NCBI GenBank assembly: GCA_030077755.1
Contig: JAQJZZ010000019.1
Coordinates: 1,066,501 to 1,130,500 of the forward strand
Direction: 5' to 3'
DNA: 64,000 nucleotides
From: Filosporella fistucella
Lineage: Eukaryota > Ascomycota > Leotiomycetes > Helotiales
This document shows positions 1-11,633 of the stretch, in pieces. The translations under genes and the position numbers were made by a program. The notes under the pieces are model-generated. The model searched no databases and was not told where the DNA came from. It worked only from the letters and a program-made list of their open reading frames with translations. How positions within the stretch are numbered: position 1 is the stretch's first letter; each line of letters starts with the position of its first letter.

Positions 1-349
1 AGATATATACGCCTACGAGAATTGCACACCTGGCTTCCTATGCCAGACACTTTCTTGGGAGCTTCATTTTCTTGTAGTCTGGAGAAAGTCCAATAACAGG
101 TTGTACTGTACCTTTTCAACTCTGCTTCAAATCAACGATACAAAATTCGGATTTATCTGGAAGCCCCAGGCATATTCTTCTACAGCAAGTAGGTCTACCA
201 GGTAATAATAGCGGGGTCATTCCCCCACTTTACCCAAGCTCCAAGCTTTACCCCACCTTCCTGATACAGTATTGACATTGACATTAATTGACACTGCGCC
301 CTTCCAACATTTCGTCTATAGAGCTCTCTTGGTTTCTTTCTTATTACAC

Positions 350-356
350 TATATAA
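350..356 (+). promoter_or_regulatory. TATA-like box before the serine dehydratase gene
   Basis: A TATATAA stretch lies about 100 bp upstream of the ATG at 457, followed by a pyrimidine-rich tract, a common layout of a fungal core promoter. It is a sequence match only; no transcription start was observed. Confidence 0.4.
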
Positions 357-456
357 TTCTCTAGCATCATCTTTCAATCTTCTGTCCTCTGTTTTATCAT
401 ATCATATCTCAGACAGTTCTCACTCACCACCAGCGCCGCGCAATTCTCTCCATAAA

Positions 457-1746
457 ATGCCTACCCCACCACTCCCAAAACCATACAACAAAACACCTCT
501 AATACGCTCCTCCGCTCTCTCCTTAGCAGCAGGCTGGTACATCCATCTTTGAGCCCCATTATTTCCCAGCTAACAACGTCCCAGCAACATTTATCTCAAG
601 CTCGAAACGCTCCAACCCTCAGGCTCCTTCAAATCCCGCGGCGTCGGTCATTTCATCTCCTGCGCCATCTCAGCTTCCCCAGACACAACACCGCATTTCT
701 ACATTTCCTCGGGTGGAAACGCAGGTCTCGCCTGTGTTACCGCTGCAACTTTATATAAATGTCCGGCAACTGTCGTTGTACCCCTCTCAACCTCGCCTTT
801 CATGATAGAGAAATTGAGGGTATTGGGTGCAGATGTAGTAGTGAAAGGAGCGCATTGGAGAGAAGCAGATACACATCTGAGAGAGGAATTGTTAGGGAAG
901 GACAAAAATGGAGTTTATGTTCCGCCGTTCGATCATGAGAATATCTGGGAGGGACATAGTAGTCTGGTAGATGAACTCGAGGACCAAACAGGAGGAGATT
1001 ACGATGCTGTGGTATGCAGCGTTGGTGGAGGCGGCCTATTCAGTGGAATAATGCAAGGTTTATCACGACACTCACGACTTTCCCCTTCATCCTCGAAACC
1101 GGTTAAAGTTTTGGCTATGGAGACTATAGGAGCAGATTCCTTGAATAAAAGTCTCGTTGCTGGAGAATTGATCAAGTTACCTGCGATCACTAGTATTGCT
1201 TACTCACTTGGTGCAACGCAAGTTGCAGCTAAGGCTTTTGAATGGGGGAATCATGAGGCGGTAACCAGTCAGACGATTACAGATGCAGAGGCAGCTATGT
1301 CTTGTGTCTTCTTCGCTGATAATGAGAGGATACTAGTGGAGCCAGCGTGCGGGGCAGCGAGTATGTATATCCCTTTCTCACCCTCCCTCAAATCCTCCTT
1401 TTGCAGCTCCGATGCTGTACGAAACTAACCCTCCTCAGTCTCCCCAGCCTACACCTCTCTCCTCCGCCCCCTCCTCTTCCCTACCGACTCCGCTAATACC
1501 TTCTCAACCCGATCCATTATCCTAGTAATCTGCGGCGGTTCCAACGTCTCCCTCCCTCTCCTTTCTACCTGGAGCGAGAAGTACTCCCAAGATCCCGTTG
1601 TTCTACAAAACTTTGACCAAAAATATACCTCGAAAACCCACTCGGAAAGTAAGGAAACGAACGAGAGCAAAATAGGAAAAGAGTGTGAAAAGGAAGAGAA
1701 GGTCCCATTTGTAATGCACAATGAACCACAACATGAAACAGCATAG
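457..1746 (+). CDS. L-serine dehydratase / threonine deaminase (catabolic, CHA1-like)
   Basis: A PLP-dependent fold-type II enzyme that deaminates L-serine (and usually L-threonine) to pyruvate or 2-oxobutyrate, so a cytosolic amino-acid catabolic enzyme. Three exons: 457-536, 585-1360 and 1439-1746, giving 387 aa. The 48-bp and 78-bp introns have CTAAC-type branch sites and canonical ends. Joining exons 1 and 2 restores the cofactor lysine motif SGSFKSRG (Lys about residue 43). The phosphate-binding loop SSGGNAG is near residues 68-74 and the glycine loop SVGGGG near 172-177. ACGAA, then CGGSN in exon 3, complete the family pattern. The charged C-terminal tail after CGGSNVSL is not diagnostic. 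The second acceptor has an alternative 9 bp downstream. Family assignment is strong; serine versus threonine preference is inferred. Confidence 0.92.
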
Positions 1747-2840
1747 AAAACAACAGAGTGTGATGGGAAGGTTGATTTGGGAGGGGTGGAGATAAACGTT
1801 ATGGAGGAGAAGGGGGTAGAGAGGCAGATTGAGAGGTTTGGGAAGGTTATTCGTGGGGAGACGGGTGCTTGATGGAGAAACTGCGTGGTTGTTATACATG
1901 GGAGGACAGAAGAGAAGGGAGAAAAGTATAATCAAGAAGGAGAACACAGAAGGGAAAATGTCTACGGACAATTAAGAAGTAAATATGATGGAGAATAGTA
2001 AGGATAGAATAGAGTGTGAGACAAAATAGGTGGAAGAAAAGATCAAAATAGAGGCGAGCATTAGAATATATTGTAACCGGAATATAGATCTTAGATTTAC
2101 AAGGCGTAATGCATGGAATTGAATGGGAAATATGTCTGAAGGTAGAAGGGAAACTTAAATAGTAGAATACGATAGTGATTAATGGACAAATGACACAAGA
2201 TATACACCTTGGATAGATGTACTCTTCACCTATGTAATTAATCATGGATTCATCATACATATACTCCTTACCACCTGTGACTTTTGCCACTCAACGAGGT
2301 AAAGGAAGCATCTGGGAATCACAAGCAGAAAAATATGGATAGTATCATCATTTTTCAATTCATGTGTGCATAATCTCTATACTCTGAAAACGACTCGCTG
2401 GGCCAAAGTCAGTGCAGTAACACGATATGTACTTGTATTGGTAGGTCATCATTTCATTCCATCTATTCATTCCATTCCAAGCACACAGCCAGTGTATGCA
2501 TGTGTACCACCATCTATCCCTAAACTATGTGTACAAGATTTTCCTATCTTTCCTTCGCCATCGCACCAGGATGAACCAGCTCGTTCGATGGTCATGAATC
2601 TATGGGATGAATTGACACCAAGATAAAATTTGGAAAAAGAAGAAGGGGTCCTAATCATCCATGCCTAAACACCAGTATCGTATCCATCATCCATGCGCGC
2701 GTGAAAATGGTAGAAGAGGACAGCTGAGCTGGAAGAAGTGAATTGAAGTGAATTGAATTGAAAGAAGCTTTTGTATTTGTGGAAAACCGTCTCGAAACCA
2801 GGGCCCAGAGGGAACGAAAGTGATGGTAGGTAGGAAAAGT
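1747..2840. other. Intergenic, convergent 3' regions
   Basis: Lies between the 3' ends of the serine dehydratase and the DUF1996-WSC gene. The longest open frame (1892-2290, minus) is rich in Tyr, Phe, Leu and Ser from A/T and pyrimidine bias and shows no domain. I see no supportable gene. Confidence 0.6.
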
Positions 2841-4662
2841 CTAGTGGGAGATCTCACGAACATGACGATGCATGTGTCGGTTCGCACGCTTAGCAACGCC
2901 ACCCTTGGAATAGACACTGAGTCTGTTTCCACCTCCACAGATCTGCTTGTCATCACCCTCACATGGCATGTTGCAAGTAGCCTCATCGGCCTTGGAGCTT
3001 CCTTCAAGTTGGTTGCCACAGAAGCATTGTCCACCGTACTCGGTACCAGCCATGCTGAATCCTCTGGCATCACAATAATCAACACACTTGGTGTTGGTAG
3101 CTGCATGTTGACCGACATTGGCGAGCTTGATGCCAGTGAGAACACGATCCTTGGTATCCACGAAACATCCCTTGTATGACCATCCGCTCTTGACAGGGCT
3201 GGAAGATCCAGATGGAGCTGGGGCATCAGCAGTTACGGTGGTCCAGACAACTGTAGTCTCAGAGACATAAGAAGTGATCATAGTGACAGCGCCAGTTGGA
3301 GATGGTGCAGATGTTGGGACAATTGAAGATGCAGCAGGGTTAGAATCGCCTCCAGTCTTGACAACAGGAGGACGAGTGGAAGTGGTCTGAGGGGCAGCAG
3401 CTTTGGCGGTGGTTGGACTGTTAGCGGCAGCAGGTTGGCTAGAAACTGGCTTGTTGACTGCTGGTTGGCTTGAGGCTGGTTGACTTGCGGCGGTTGAAGC
3501 TGGTGGGTTGGCAGCAGGTGCTGCAGCGTTGACACCCCATTGACCGATCGGGTTATTACCTGGCAGAAGATTCAATAAACCAGAGATGGTCTCTTGAATA
3601 GGACTGTCAAGGTTGCAAGAAGTGGATGGGTCATTCAAGCCACCAATAAGACCAGGGCACTTATCCATTCCGGCGTCACCGGCGTCACAGTTGTCAATCA
3701 TTTGCTGAAGAGCATCAACTTCCCAGCCAGAAATGAAATCACCGTGAAGAGAGTATCCAGTGGGATCACCATTGGAGAGAACGAATGGCTGAGAACCTTG
3801 ACCTTGAGTCCAGCGGTCGGCGAACTTGGGAGTGTTCCAGTAAACCTCATAGAACATATGAGGAACGTGGATCCATCCTGAAGGACAGTCACCATTGGTG
3901 GGGTATTGCATGTTCTCCTTATAGTTGTCAAGTCCAGCAGCTGGGTTATAGCATGATGGGAAGTGGATATCAGCTCGGAGAGGAGAAGCATATCCATCAC
4001 AGTTCTTGTCTGGGAAACCAACACCTGAGCCTCTGTTGTTTGGGTCTTGAATACCAACACCGTGGAGTCCATCTGAACCAACTGGGTACAGAGGATCGTT
4101 ATCGTTCTTTCTTGGGCAAGTCCACTGAATTGGTTGTGGTACTCCATCGGCAAGATCGTGGATGGAACGGCCACCGGTTGAAGGAGGAGTACGGAGAGAC
4201 GGGTTACCAATCAACATACGAAGTCCTGGTGGGAAAGCCTTGATCTCATCATTGGTCTTCTCGAAGCTACAGAAATTAGCAAGAACTAATAACATATGAA
4301 TGAAACACCTACAAATAATAGACATTCATGTAGAACATCTCGACAGCCTCAAGTTCGCCAGTCTTAGGATCCTTGAAATACAAAGCAGGGGTCCAGTAGT
4401 TACTCTTGTCGGCCTTAACACGAGACGAGGTACAAGTAGAGCCCAAAGCTTGAGTATCGGTCATGGTGAGACCAAAAGCATTTCCACCTTGAATCGCATG
4501 AACGTGACCAGCAGCGACACCAGGACTGACAATAGGATCCACGCGACCCATCATCAAAGGACCCTTTCCATAGAAATGGTTGACAGCGAAGGTGCGTCCG
4601 GCCTTTGCTGCTGAGGCGGTTGCGGCGAGTGTCGCCAAAATTGTTGTTGTTGTGAAGTGCAT
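2841..4662 (-). CDS. Secreted DUF1996 domain protein with C-terminal WSC domain
   Basis: Two exons, complement of 4313-4662 and 2841-4266, with a 46-bp intron whose removal joins ...NVYYF to FEKTNDE in frame; 591 aa. Residues 1-18 form a hydrophobic signal peptide ending ATASA. The DUF1996 domain follows, with its typical stretch around RVDPIVSPG and HVHAIQGGNAFG, to about residue 350. A long Ala/Pro/Ser/Thr linker suits O-glycosylation. A WSC domain with eight regularly spaced cysteines (GCFVDT, CVDYC, QCFCG, CNMPC, ICGG) occupies roughly 478-570. WSC is a putative carbohydrate-binding module; DUF1996 has no settled biochemical role. The basic tail has no clear GPI or membrane segment, so a secreted, wall-associated protein is inferred. 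Confidence 0.93.
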
Positions 4663-7600
4663 ATTGACGTCGATCTAGAAGTCTTTGATTGTTTGAATTT
4701 ATGTGTGTGAAAGTATGTAAAGCTGCGGGAATATGTTTTCGGAATTGTTTTGGTTTTTGTTTATCTGAAAAGGAAAGTATCGCCGGGAGACTATGGGAAT
4801 TGCCGCTGCTCAAGTGTGAATAGCTGTCGAAGCTGTGGTTATTCAAGACGAATAACTTTGTGAATGGACAAGGGACAAGAGTTCTTTTGACTCGATTGTG
4901 ATGATTGTTTGTTGGATTGAAGGAAGGAATGAAAAATCTGTGTCAACAGATCAAAGGAACGTAGGGTAGCGGCGAACTCAAGGAGTGTGAAGTACAATAG
5001 TACAATGGAGAAGAATGGACGACGCCGAGGTGAGGGTGGTAAAGGAAGGTGAAAAAGAGTGAAAGTGAACGTGAGGTTGTGACTACTTATTATGGGAGAG
5101 CACTCTTTGTGCAGACTATCTGGGTGGACGCCTTGGAGACTGAATTGGTTGGCGCTAATGAGAAGAGGCTTTTGGTGGCTGTCTCGACCTTCCGAGTTGA
5201 AAGACATGACAGTCAAGACGGCTTGAGCATACATGCAGGGGACGAACAAAAGCCCGCAACTTCTTCCGTTTATTTTGGCTTCATTCTTTTCTGGGCTGGG
5301 TTGGCTTGAATTTTCTTTGGGACAAAAGGACATGGCGTCTCGCTGGGGTGTCTCCGTATGGCTGGATAGGAGGAGGGGTGGATAAGGCACAGTAGGGTTA
5401 TGGTAGGTAGGGTCTGGGCTGAATTGGGCCATTTTTGAGGGTGGGAGGGCAAGAGACTGGGCAAAGGTGAGAAAGGTTAAGGAGTTGAGTAAAGTTCTTG
5501 ACAGGGATTCAAAGAGGGTAGTTAGTTAGGTAATCATGATCAGGTACCTAGGTACTATGTACAAAGCAAGGGCAAAGCAATTGCAGGCAAGAAGAGGTAG
5601 CTTTCTGTGTTGCGTATCAAGGACAGGAGAAGGAGGCAAGCAGCCAAAAGTTGGGACGAACTCTTTTCGTGCAACCCGATCAGGGGATAAACTCTGTACC
5701 TTGCTTGTACCATGCAGCAGAGACAACTTCCGACACGGGAAGGGAGGATCTCCAGCAAGGTCCGTCGACTGCTAACTCTGCTAGGCCTAAAACTACTGCA
5801 AGCCACAATCGACAAACAGAAGGGGGAGGCAAAGAGAAGCCAAAGACAGCAAGATAAATGCCAAGATCACCGGCAGACAGGACGGCCCGAGTGTTTCGAA
5901 ACGTAGACGAGCCAGTCAGTCTTCGTAGAGTTGATTTTAGCTCGCCCTGGCGTTATCTAATATTGCGAGGACTGGGTCCTCGTTTCGAAACGTGCATCTT
6001 GTCTTTCCTCTCCTCTCTTCCACCCTCTTCTCGCCAACATCCATGATCCCATCCACATCCATCTAAACATTATTTCATCCTCCGCTCATCCCATCCAGAC
6101 CCCGCTGATCGAATCCGTGAAACATCTCAAATCGAACGTCCTGCTAGAAAAGCCTCATGGACCGACTCTGAAGTGAGGATGTCACTCTGAGTTGGCTTCA
6201 TGTGAGTTGTGACTAGGAGAATACTCTGAATCAATCACGGTCGATGGTTGCTTCAGAATAGAACAGAAATGTTGGTAATGAGTACATACCTGAATAGCCG
6301 GCAATGCGCAGCTCAGGAGCCAACATCAACTGCCCAAAATCTGGTTCCCTATCTACAGGCGTTGCATTGCGCTTCACTGCACTACAACGCTATGATGCAG
6401 TAATCTTCTTGACCTGCAGTGCCATGCAGCACCTAAGTACAGGTACCTCACCACCCCCTAATACTCACCAATCGCTATAATGAGAAATGAAAATGTTTGG
6501 TATAACCGTACAACTCACAATCATCTCTCGTCATCTCCAAAAGAAAAGGGCAACAGAAAACCAAACAGTTTGTCTCGGCAAAGTCATTTCCTTGGTGTTC
6601 CTGTGTAGAATTTCAAATAAGACCAACGTGTGATTCGAAGGAGTTGAAGGAGCTGAACCCGGACATAGCAATTTCTTTGTCTCCGAAATGCTTCTGTTCT
6701 CCCCGGACTTTGACATGATTTTGACGTGCTTCTTCAGGCCAGCTCACTTCGCCTCGGTCTACCATCACGATGTGATTGTCCTTGAAACAAGCCAGAAAGA
6801 TTAGACTTGATGTTCCTTCATCGGTCGAATCGGATCGGGGTAGAGATCGCCTGTACCTGCATCTCTTATCAGGCCACTTATTCCCTTTCCGGCTTGAAAG
6901 GATCTGCGCCGCTCGACCCAGGCAACGCCATGAGCTCTCCCTGTCTAGGTTCCTGACCCGAACTCGTGGGCAGGCAAGGCAGGTTTGACTTCGACGATTT
7001 TCAACTTCTCCTGCATCAAGAAACCTGGCTTTTAGCCCAGAGAAGTCGGAGAGATTCGAAGACCTCCACTACTTTTGCATATCCACATGCTAAAAAGGTG
7101 GAACAAACCTTTAAAGCTCTCAACCTATGGGCTTGCATAAAAATATGCAATTAGAAAATTTGTACGGGCTTTGCACAAGTACTGCATCGAGCCAGGAAAG
7201 TATCATCAATTGCATGATCCGATGGAGGGCTGCTCTGTCTTGACATTGGCTTAAGAGGACTTCTCATGACATTGACAATCAAGCTAAAGTTTGAGAATGA
7301 GGCTTTCGGAATTATGATGTCTTTCATCGGAGACATCGTCGGGTAATTTTGCCCTGGAGGCAGGAGACATCGACTTTGGGTTACGCAACATCAAATTTGA
7401 TCCCGACCTCCTGATCGACGACGCAGTGCTTTTCGAGCCTAAACTCTTCTCCGTCAACCACAACCTGACAAGTTAGTAGGGAAACGCTTCACTACATTCC
7501 CGATCCAATCCGATCCGCCATCTAACATTCCGTCAGGTGGATGTGGGGCGCGTCGCACAACTCTTCAATTCAGCAGAGGATTGAGGTCCAGATAAGAATC

Positions 7601-8138
7601 TCACGAAACAATTGCCGTGCAAGGCCGTTGAAACAATACGGCTACACGCATTGATTCGCTGTTGCAAATAGAACCAGTTCAAATCTTTAGATCTGACAGC
7701 TGGTCTCGTTGTCCAACGATCTCTCAATCACCATGTTGTGCAGCGACACGCTTGAGGCTTGTTGAAAGGAAATGGAATTGGTTGGAGGGGAGTCCTTCCC
7801 CGAGGAGCAAGCCCCTGAATCTTTCCGCTGGGAGGTGAAGTCAGCGGCTGCTTCGAGGGCTGTATCATGTGATTGAGACTTTCACAGCATGAGAGGATGT
7901 GAATACTCTGCATGAGAATTATTTCCATCTTCGAATCGCTATTGAAATGCTTCTGGGTCTGGGATGGCGTTAAGAGTGTATTTTGATCACGAGAATAACC
8001 CCCACCACCAGTAGGGAGTCTCCCCTGCAACTACGATAAGCGATAAGAAATTTCGCTCAACAATCAACGAAGCTGGGTTGGTTGCAAACAACATCGCATT
8101 GAGTCCCGACAAACAGCTGACTGCTCTCTTCTCTCACA
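4663..8138. other. Gene-poor interval of 3.5 kb
   Basis: The part next to 4663 should hold the promoter and leader of the DUF1996-WSC gene. Open frames of 60-197 codons occur (for example 4839-5432 minus) but lack domain signatures and plausible splice partners. Two copies of the palindrome GTTTCGAAAC lie at 5893-5902 and 5982-5991. A short open stretch at 6047-6190 (+) ends in a Myb/SANT-like snippet and may be a gene relic. No transposon ends, tRNA B-box or intact gene was found. Confidence 0.55.
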
Positions 8139-9242
8139 ATGGCTCCGATTCCTATCACGATAGTAACAGGATTTCTCGGATCTGGAAAGACTACCCTCCT
8201 CCTCAATCTCCTCCCACAACTCAAAGCCCAAAACCCCGCATACAAACTCGCCCTCCTCAAGAATGAGTTCGGAGACCTAGCAATCGATAGCCAACTCGCA
8301 TCATCCTCCTCTATATCTGGTGTGCGAGAATTACTCAATGGTTGTATATGCTGTAATTTGGTTGGACAGCTTGATGTTGCGCTACAAGAGCTCTCCGAGA
8401 AGGTTCAGCCTGATCGAATAGTGGTTGAGACATCAGGGTCTGCTTTTCCTGCCACGCTGGCAATGGAAGTCAACCGATTGGCAAGAGAGACAAAAGGCGG
8501 TTATCTGCTTGATGGTGTGGTGACAGTGATTGATGTTGAGAATTGGAAGGGTTACGAGGACACAAGTTATACAGCCAAGATCCAGGCTAAATATACCGAT
8601 TTGGTTGTTTTCAATAAGTGGGAGGGTGTGACTGAACGGAGGATGGATGAATGTTTGGATCGTTTAGGCGATATGGAAGTCCCAATAGCTTGGGTCAAGA
8701 GCGACAAAGGGAAAGTTCCGGTCGACCTTGTATTTGGCGTCGATGGCGGCCTTGCAAGGAGTTTGGGAGAACCGGAAACCAATGGCCATGCCGAGACCAA
8801 TGGTCATTCCCACACTCATAACCATTCTCATGAGAAAGGGCACCAGAGTGAGGTAGAAGTGCTGTCTATCACTCTTGAGGCAGAGAGCGGTTCGATCGAT
8901 CCATTAAAGTTGGAAAAACTGCTCAAGTCGGCGCCAAAAGACGAAGTGTATCGCATCAAAGCTATTCTGGCTTCTTCATCTGCCATAGCATCATCCGATG
9001 ACACAGACTCCCAGATATCGGAAGCTGGGAGGTATATTCTGAATTGGGCCTTCGGAAGATGGACTTGCACTCCATTGAAAAGTGCCGGTGAACACGAATC
9101 AAGTAGTGGAGTTGTTCTACGAATGACAATGATACTCGCGAGGTATGAGAGTAAAAAATGGAAAAAGCGAATAGAGACAGCTGGATTTGTCGAATTAGAG
9201 GGCGACCAGAAAGGTACACTCAAGGTAGAGAAGATCGCATAG
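8139..9242 (+). CDS. CobW/ZNG1-type G3E GTPase (COG0523), putative zinc metallochaperone
   Basis: Single exon, 367 aa. The N-terminus begins directly with the P-loop GFLGSGKTT (residues 11-19), followed by the family hallmark CxCC (Cys70, Cys72, Cys73 in GCICC) and the ETSG segment near residue 95. FNKWEG occupies the place of the GTPase base-recognition motif (classically NKxD), so it is a variant. A His-rich linker (several HSH and HNH steps, about residues 210-235) separates the GTPase from the C-terminal CobW_C domain, which retains RIKAI and WAFGRW. Family members of this shape pass metal, often zinc, to client metalloproteins such as methionine aminopeptidase. The metal and client are inferred. 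Confidence 0.93.
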   Translation: MAPIPITIVTGFLGSGKTTLLLNLLPQLKAQNPAYKLALLKNEFGDLAIDSQLASSSSISGVRELLNGCICCNLVGQLDVALQELSEKVQPDRIVVETSGSAFPATLAMEVNRLARETKGGYLLDGVVTVIDVENWKGYEDTSYTAKIQAKYTDLVVFNKWEGVTERRMDECLDRLGDMEVPIAWVKSDKGKVPVDLVFGVDGGLARSLGEPETNGHAETNGHSHTHNHSHEKGHQSEVEVLSITLEAESGSIDPLKLEKLLKSAPKDEVYRIKAILASSSAIASSDDTDSQISEAGRYILNWAFGRWTCTPLKSAGEHESSSGVVLRMTMILARYESKKWKKRIETAGFVELEGDQKGTLKVEKIA

Positions 9243-9804
9243 GCATTTACATTTGCCATAACGAATGATGATAGAGGTAGAAGCATTAGATGGCGTTGAG
9301 GGTTGCATAGCGCAAGGCGCGAATGCAGACGCGCATAGAAGAATTTTACAATAATGTACCAGTTTTTCCCTACAACCCTACTCTGCAACGTAGGGCTGTT
9401 TCATTCATATCTGCATTTCCAAGTCCAGTCTCTTCCTTCGTCCCAGTCTTTCACAGATATGTGTTCAAGATGGTCGTGAAAAATGTATCCTCTTAAGCGA
9501 GGTCTACGTTCCCCTATCCCATTCACTCAGCACATTACGGCTCTTCCAACACCCTTCCAAACATTCCTCAGACGCGCTATCAAAAATCTTCACAATCTCT
9601 CTTCAGCTCCTCCATTACAAACATGTCGCGAATCTTATCCGTCTTCGTTATATGTACCATCCCATCCCCAACCCAATTCCAGATCATCCCAACCACACAC
9701 TCTTTTAGTCCGTTCTCGTCACTTGTATACTATTCCCAGCCTCTCTTTCGCAAGCGACGATCATCAGATCCGCTTTCACACTCATTTAGACACACATTCT
9801 TACC
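9243..9804 (+). other. Spacer and leader before the GPI-type protein gene
   Basis: C/T-rich DNA from about 9480 to 9800, consistent with a leader of the following gene. A 229-codon open frame (9483-10172) overlaps that gene in another frame and is His/Ser/Pro-rich by base bias, so I did not call it. Confidence 0.55.
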
Positions 9805-10740
9805 ATGGCCGCTGCCTTGTATGTTTTCATCCTGCCCGCGTATTAGCAGATCATAACTATAACTGTCAGGTACTCCATGGCCTGGGGCACTTGGGGAGAG
9901 ATCGCTCCATCAACATATCTCTTCGCTACCTCCACTTTACCAGCCATGTCCTCTACTATGGAAACAGCTCCTTCCTACCCCTCTTCCACCGTCCTCTGGC
10001 AAAGCACAGTCGTTTACTCCTGTCTCCCAACCATGTCTTCAACTTCTGCTTTCACGCCTGTAACTATCCCACCAGCACCACCTGCATCAGTCCTCTTCGT
10101 CACAGTCTGGACAACGCAATACACGGATATCTGTCCCACCGGCCTGACGACAAAAACATACACCATCACTGAATCCTGCACTGGCGACCAATCCGCATAC
10201 ACTACCCCTATCATCCCACCTGGCTTCACGACCACAACTAAAGTCTGCACTCCTTGTGCCGGCCAGCCTACACTCACAGTTACGGAACTCATTTCAGATA
10301 ATGGTACTACAGGCGGTATAACCTACAACCCAGGCAACATCAATCCAAACCAAAACGTAAACAACAACCCCGCAAACACCAATCCCAACAACGGCATCAA
10401 CGAGAACAAAAACCAGAATGTATCTCCTCCTCCAGCAGTCAATCCACCTGTCGTCCCACCAGTGGTCAATAACCCAGCTGTCGATATCCCTGATACACAG
10501 AATCCAAGCCCTGCACCTAATTCCCCAGCCCAAACACCGAAACCGGATTCTAATGCGAATAGCAATGCTGCGACGCAGCAGAATGGAGTACAGGGAAGCA
10601 AGACCTCTGCATTGACGAGCACCAGCACAGTTCTCCCTATTCAAATCACAGGAAAGGCTGGCAGGAAGAGCGTGGGGGTGGGAAAGATGGCGGTGCTCGT
10701 TGCGGTGGGAGTTTTAGGTGTTTTTGGGGTGTGGATGTGA
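9805..10740 (+). CDS. Ser/Thr/Pro/Asn-rich putative GPI-anchored surface protein
   Basis: Two exons, 9805-9818 and 9870-10740, giving 294 aa. The 51-bp intron has a GTATGT donor, a CTATAAC branch site and a CAG acceptor; the short first exon was chosen because it supplies an in-frame ATG. The body is Ser/Thr-rich, with the pattern VCTPCAGQPTLTVTE common in fungal wall proteins, then an Asn/Pro-rich spacer with PVVPPVV. The C-terminus ends in a hydrophobic segment after KMAV, as expected for a GPI signal or a membrane anchor. The N-terminus is only weakly hydrophobic, so the signal peptide or start could be wrong. No enzymatic domain is visible. Function unknown; cell-wall or surface location is inferred. 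Confidence 0.72.
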
Positions 10741-11633
10741 GGGGCTTTGTTCTGGTATGGGCTTTGATATCGATGATGATGAAAAGTATGGAAGAGATTT
10801 CATGTACAACTATTACACCAAAGAATTTTCTATTGGCTGGAATTTAAAGATAAATGCAGAACGGGTGTGCTTTTTGAGGGAAAAGCATTGGATGGATGGA
10901 TGGGATCACGGATAAGAGATTTGTATTTTAGACATATTCTTACTTTTGGTAAAGTATTTTTTGCTGTTTTTTGCTCTCTTGAATGGGGCAGTTTATCTGT
11001 TTGACTAGGACGGGATTTTTAGAAATGAATCGAGACATTTGTTATGTTTTTGCAGGTTTTATTTCTTGGTGATGGGAAGGAGTGAGAATTGAGTGGTTAG
11101 AATCGGGATATTGATAGTGTCTGTCGGGGTGTGTAACTTGAAATATATATACCCCATCCCTCGACCCATACCAAAATCACGAATCTTGATGTCCCATCAA
11201 GACAATTCCTCCTAAGACTCTATTTATCCCTCAGGAAACGAACCCAAAACCCTTTTGAGTTCAGAACAGAACAATCCTTTGACCTACCTCTTGATTCGTC
11301 TGTATAGTGACGAGATATGATCCTCATAACCCATAGTTTTAATCTCAAAATTATATCACCATTATTACCTATGTTATTAGTAGGTCTCTGAATCCATAGA
11401 GCTCTATGAACAGCGAGGCTTTATGTGTCGATTGGTGAATCACTGCCAGTGGATTTATCTGAACTGCTATTACCTATATTTTTCAATTTGGTTGGACTCT
11501 GACTCGGATCTAGTTACAATTTTGTTATCTAAATCTTGTCTCTGTCCCCTGTCCCCTACAATTCTATGTTTCTACTAAATACCCAGACATTATTGTCAAG
11601 ATGGGTTCTGAGTGTTTTCGTTGTGGTATGACT
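10741..11633. other. Intergenic, no gene seen
   Basis: A/T-rich spacer between the 3' ends of the GPI-type gene and the RING gene. Only short, unconvincing open frames. Confidence 0.6.

Noticed and set aside
549..758. ORF over the start of the serine dehydratase
   Set aside because: It is an alternative frame across the first intron and exon 2; the other frame contains the cofactor-binding lysine motif.
1892..2290. 132-codon minus-strand ORF
   Set aside because: Tyr/Phe/Ile-rich from A/T bias in a 3' region; no start context or splice partner.
4839..5432. 197-codon minus-strand ORF upstream of the DUF1996-WSC gene
   Set aside because: Low-complexity Ser/Leu/Pro composition, no domain, and it lies where that gene's leader and promoter should be.
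9483..10172. 229-codon plus-strand ORF
   Set aside because: It overlaps the GPI-type gene in another frame, begins in a C/T-rich leader, and is His/Ser/Pro-rich from base bias; the overlapped frame has wall-protein motifs and a spliced start.
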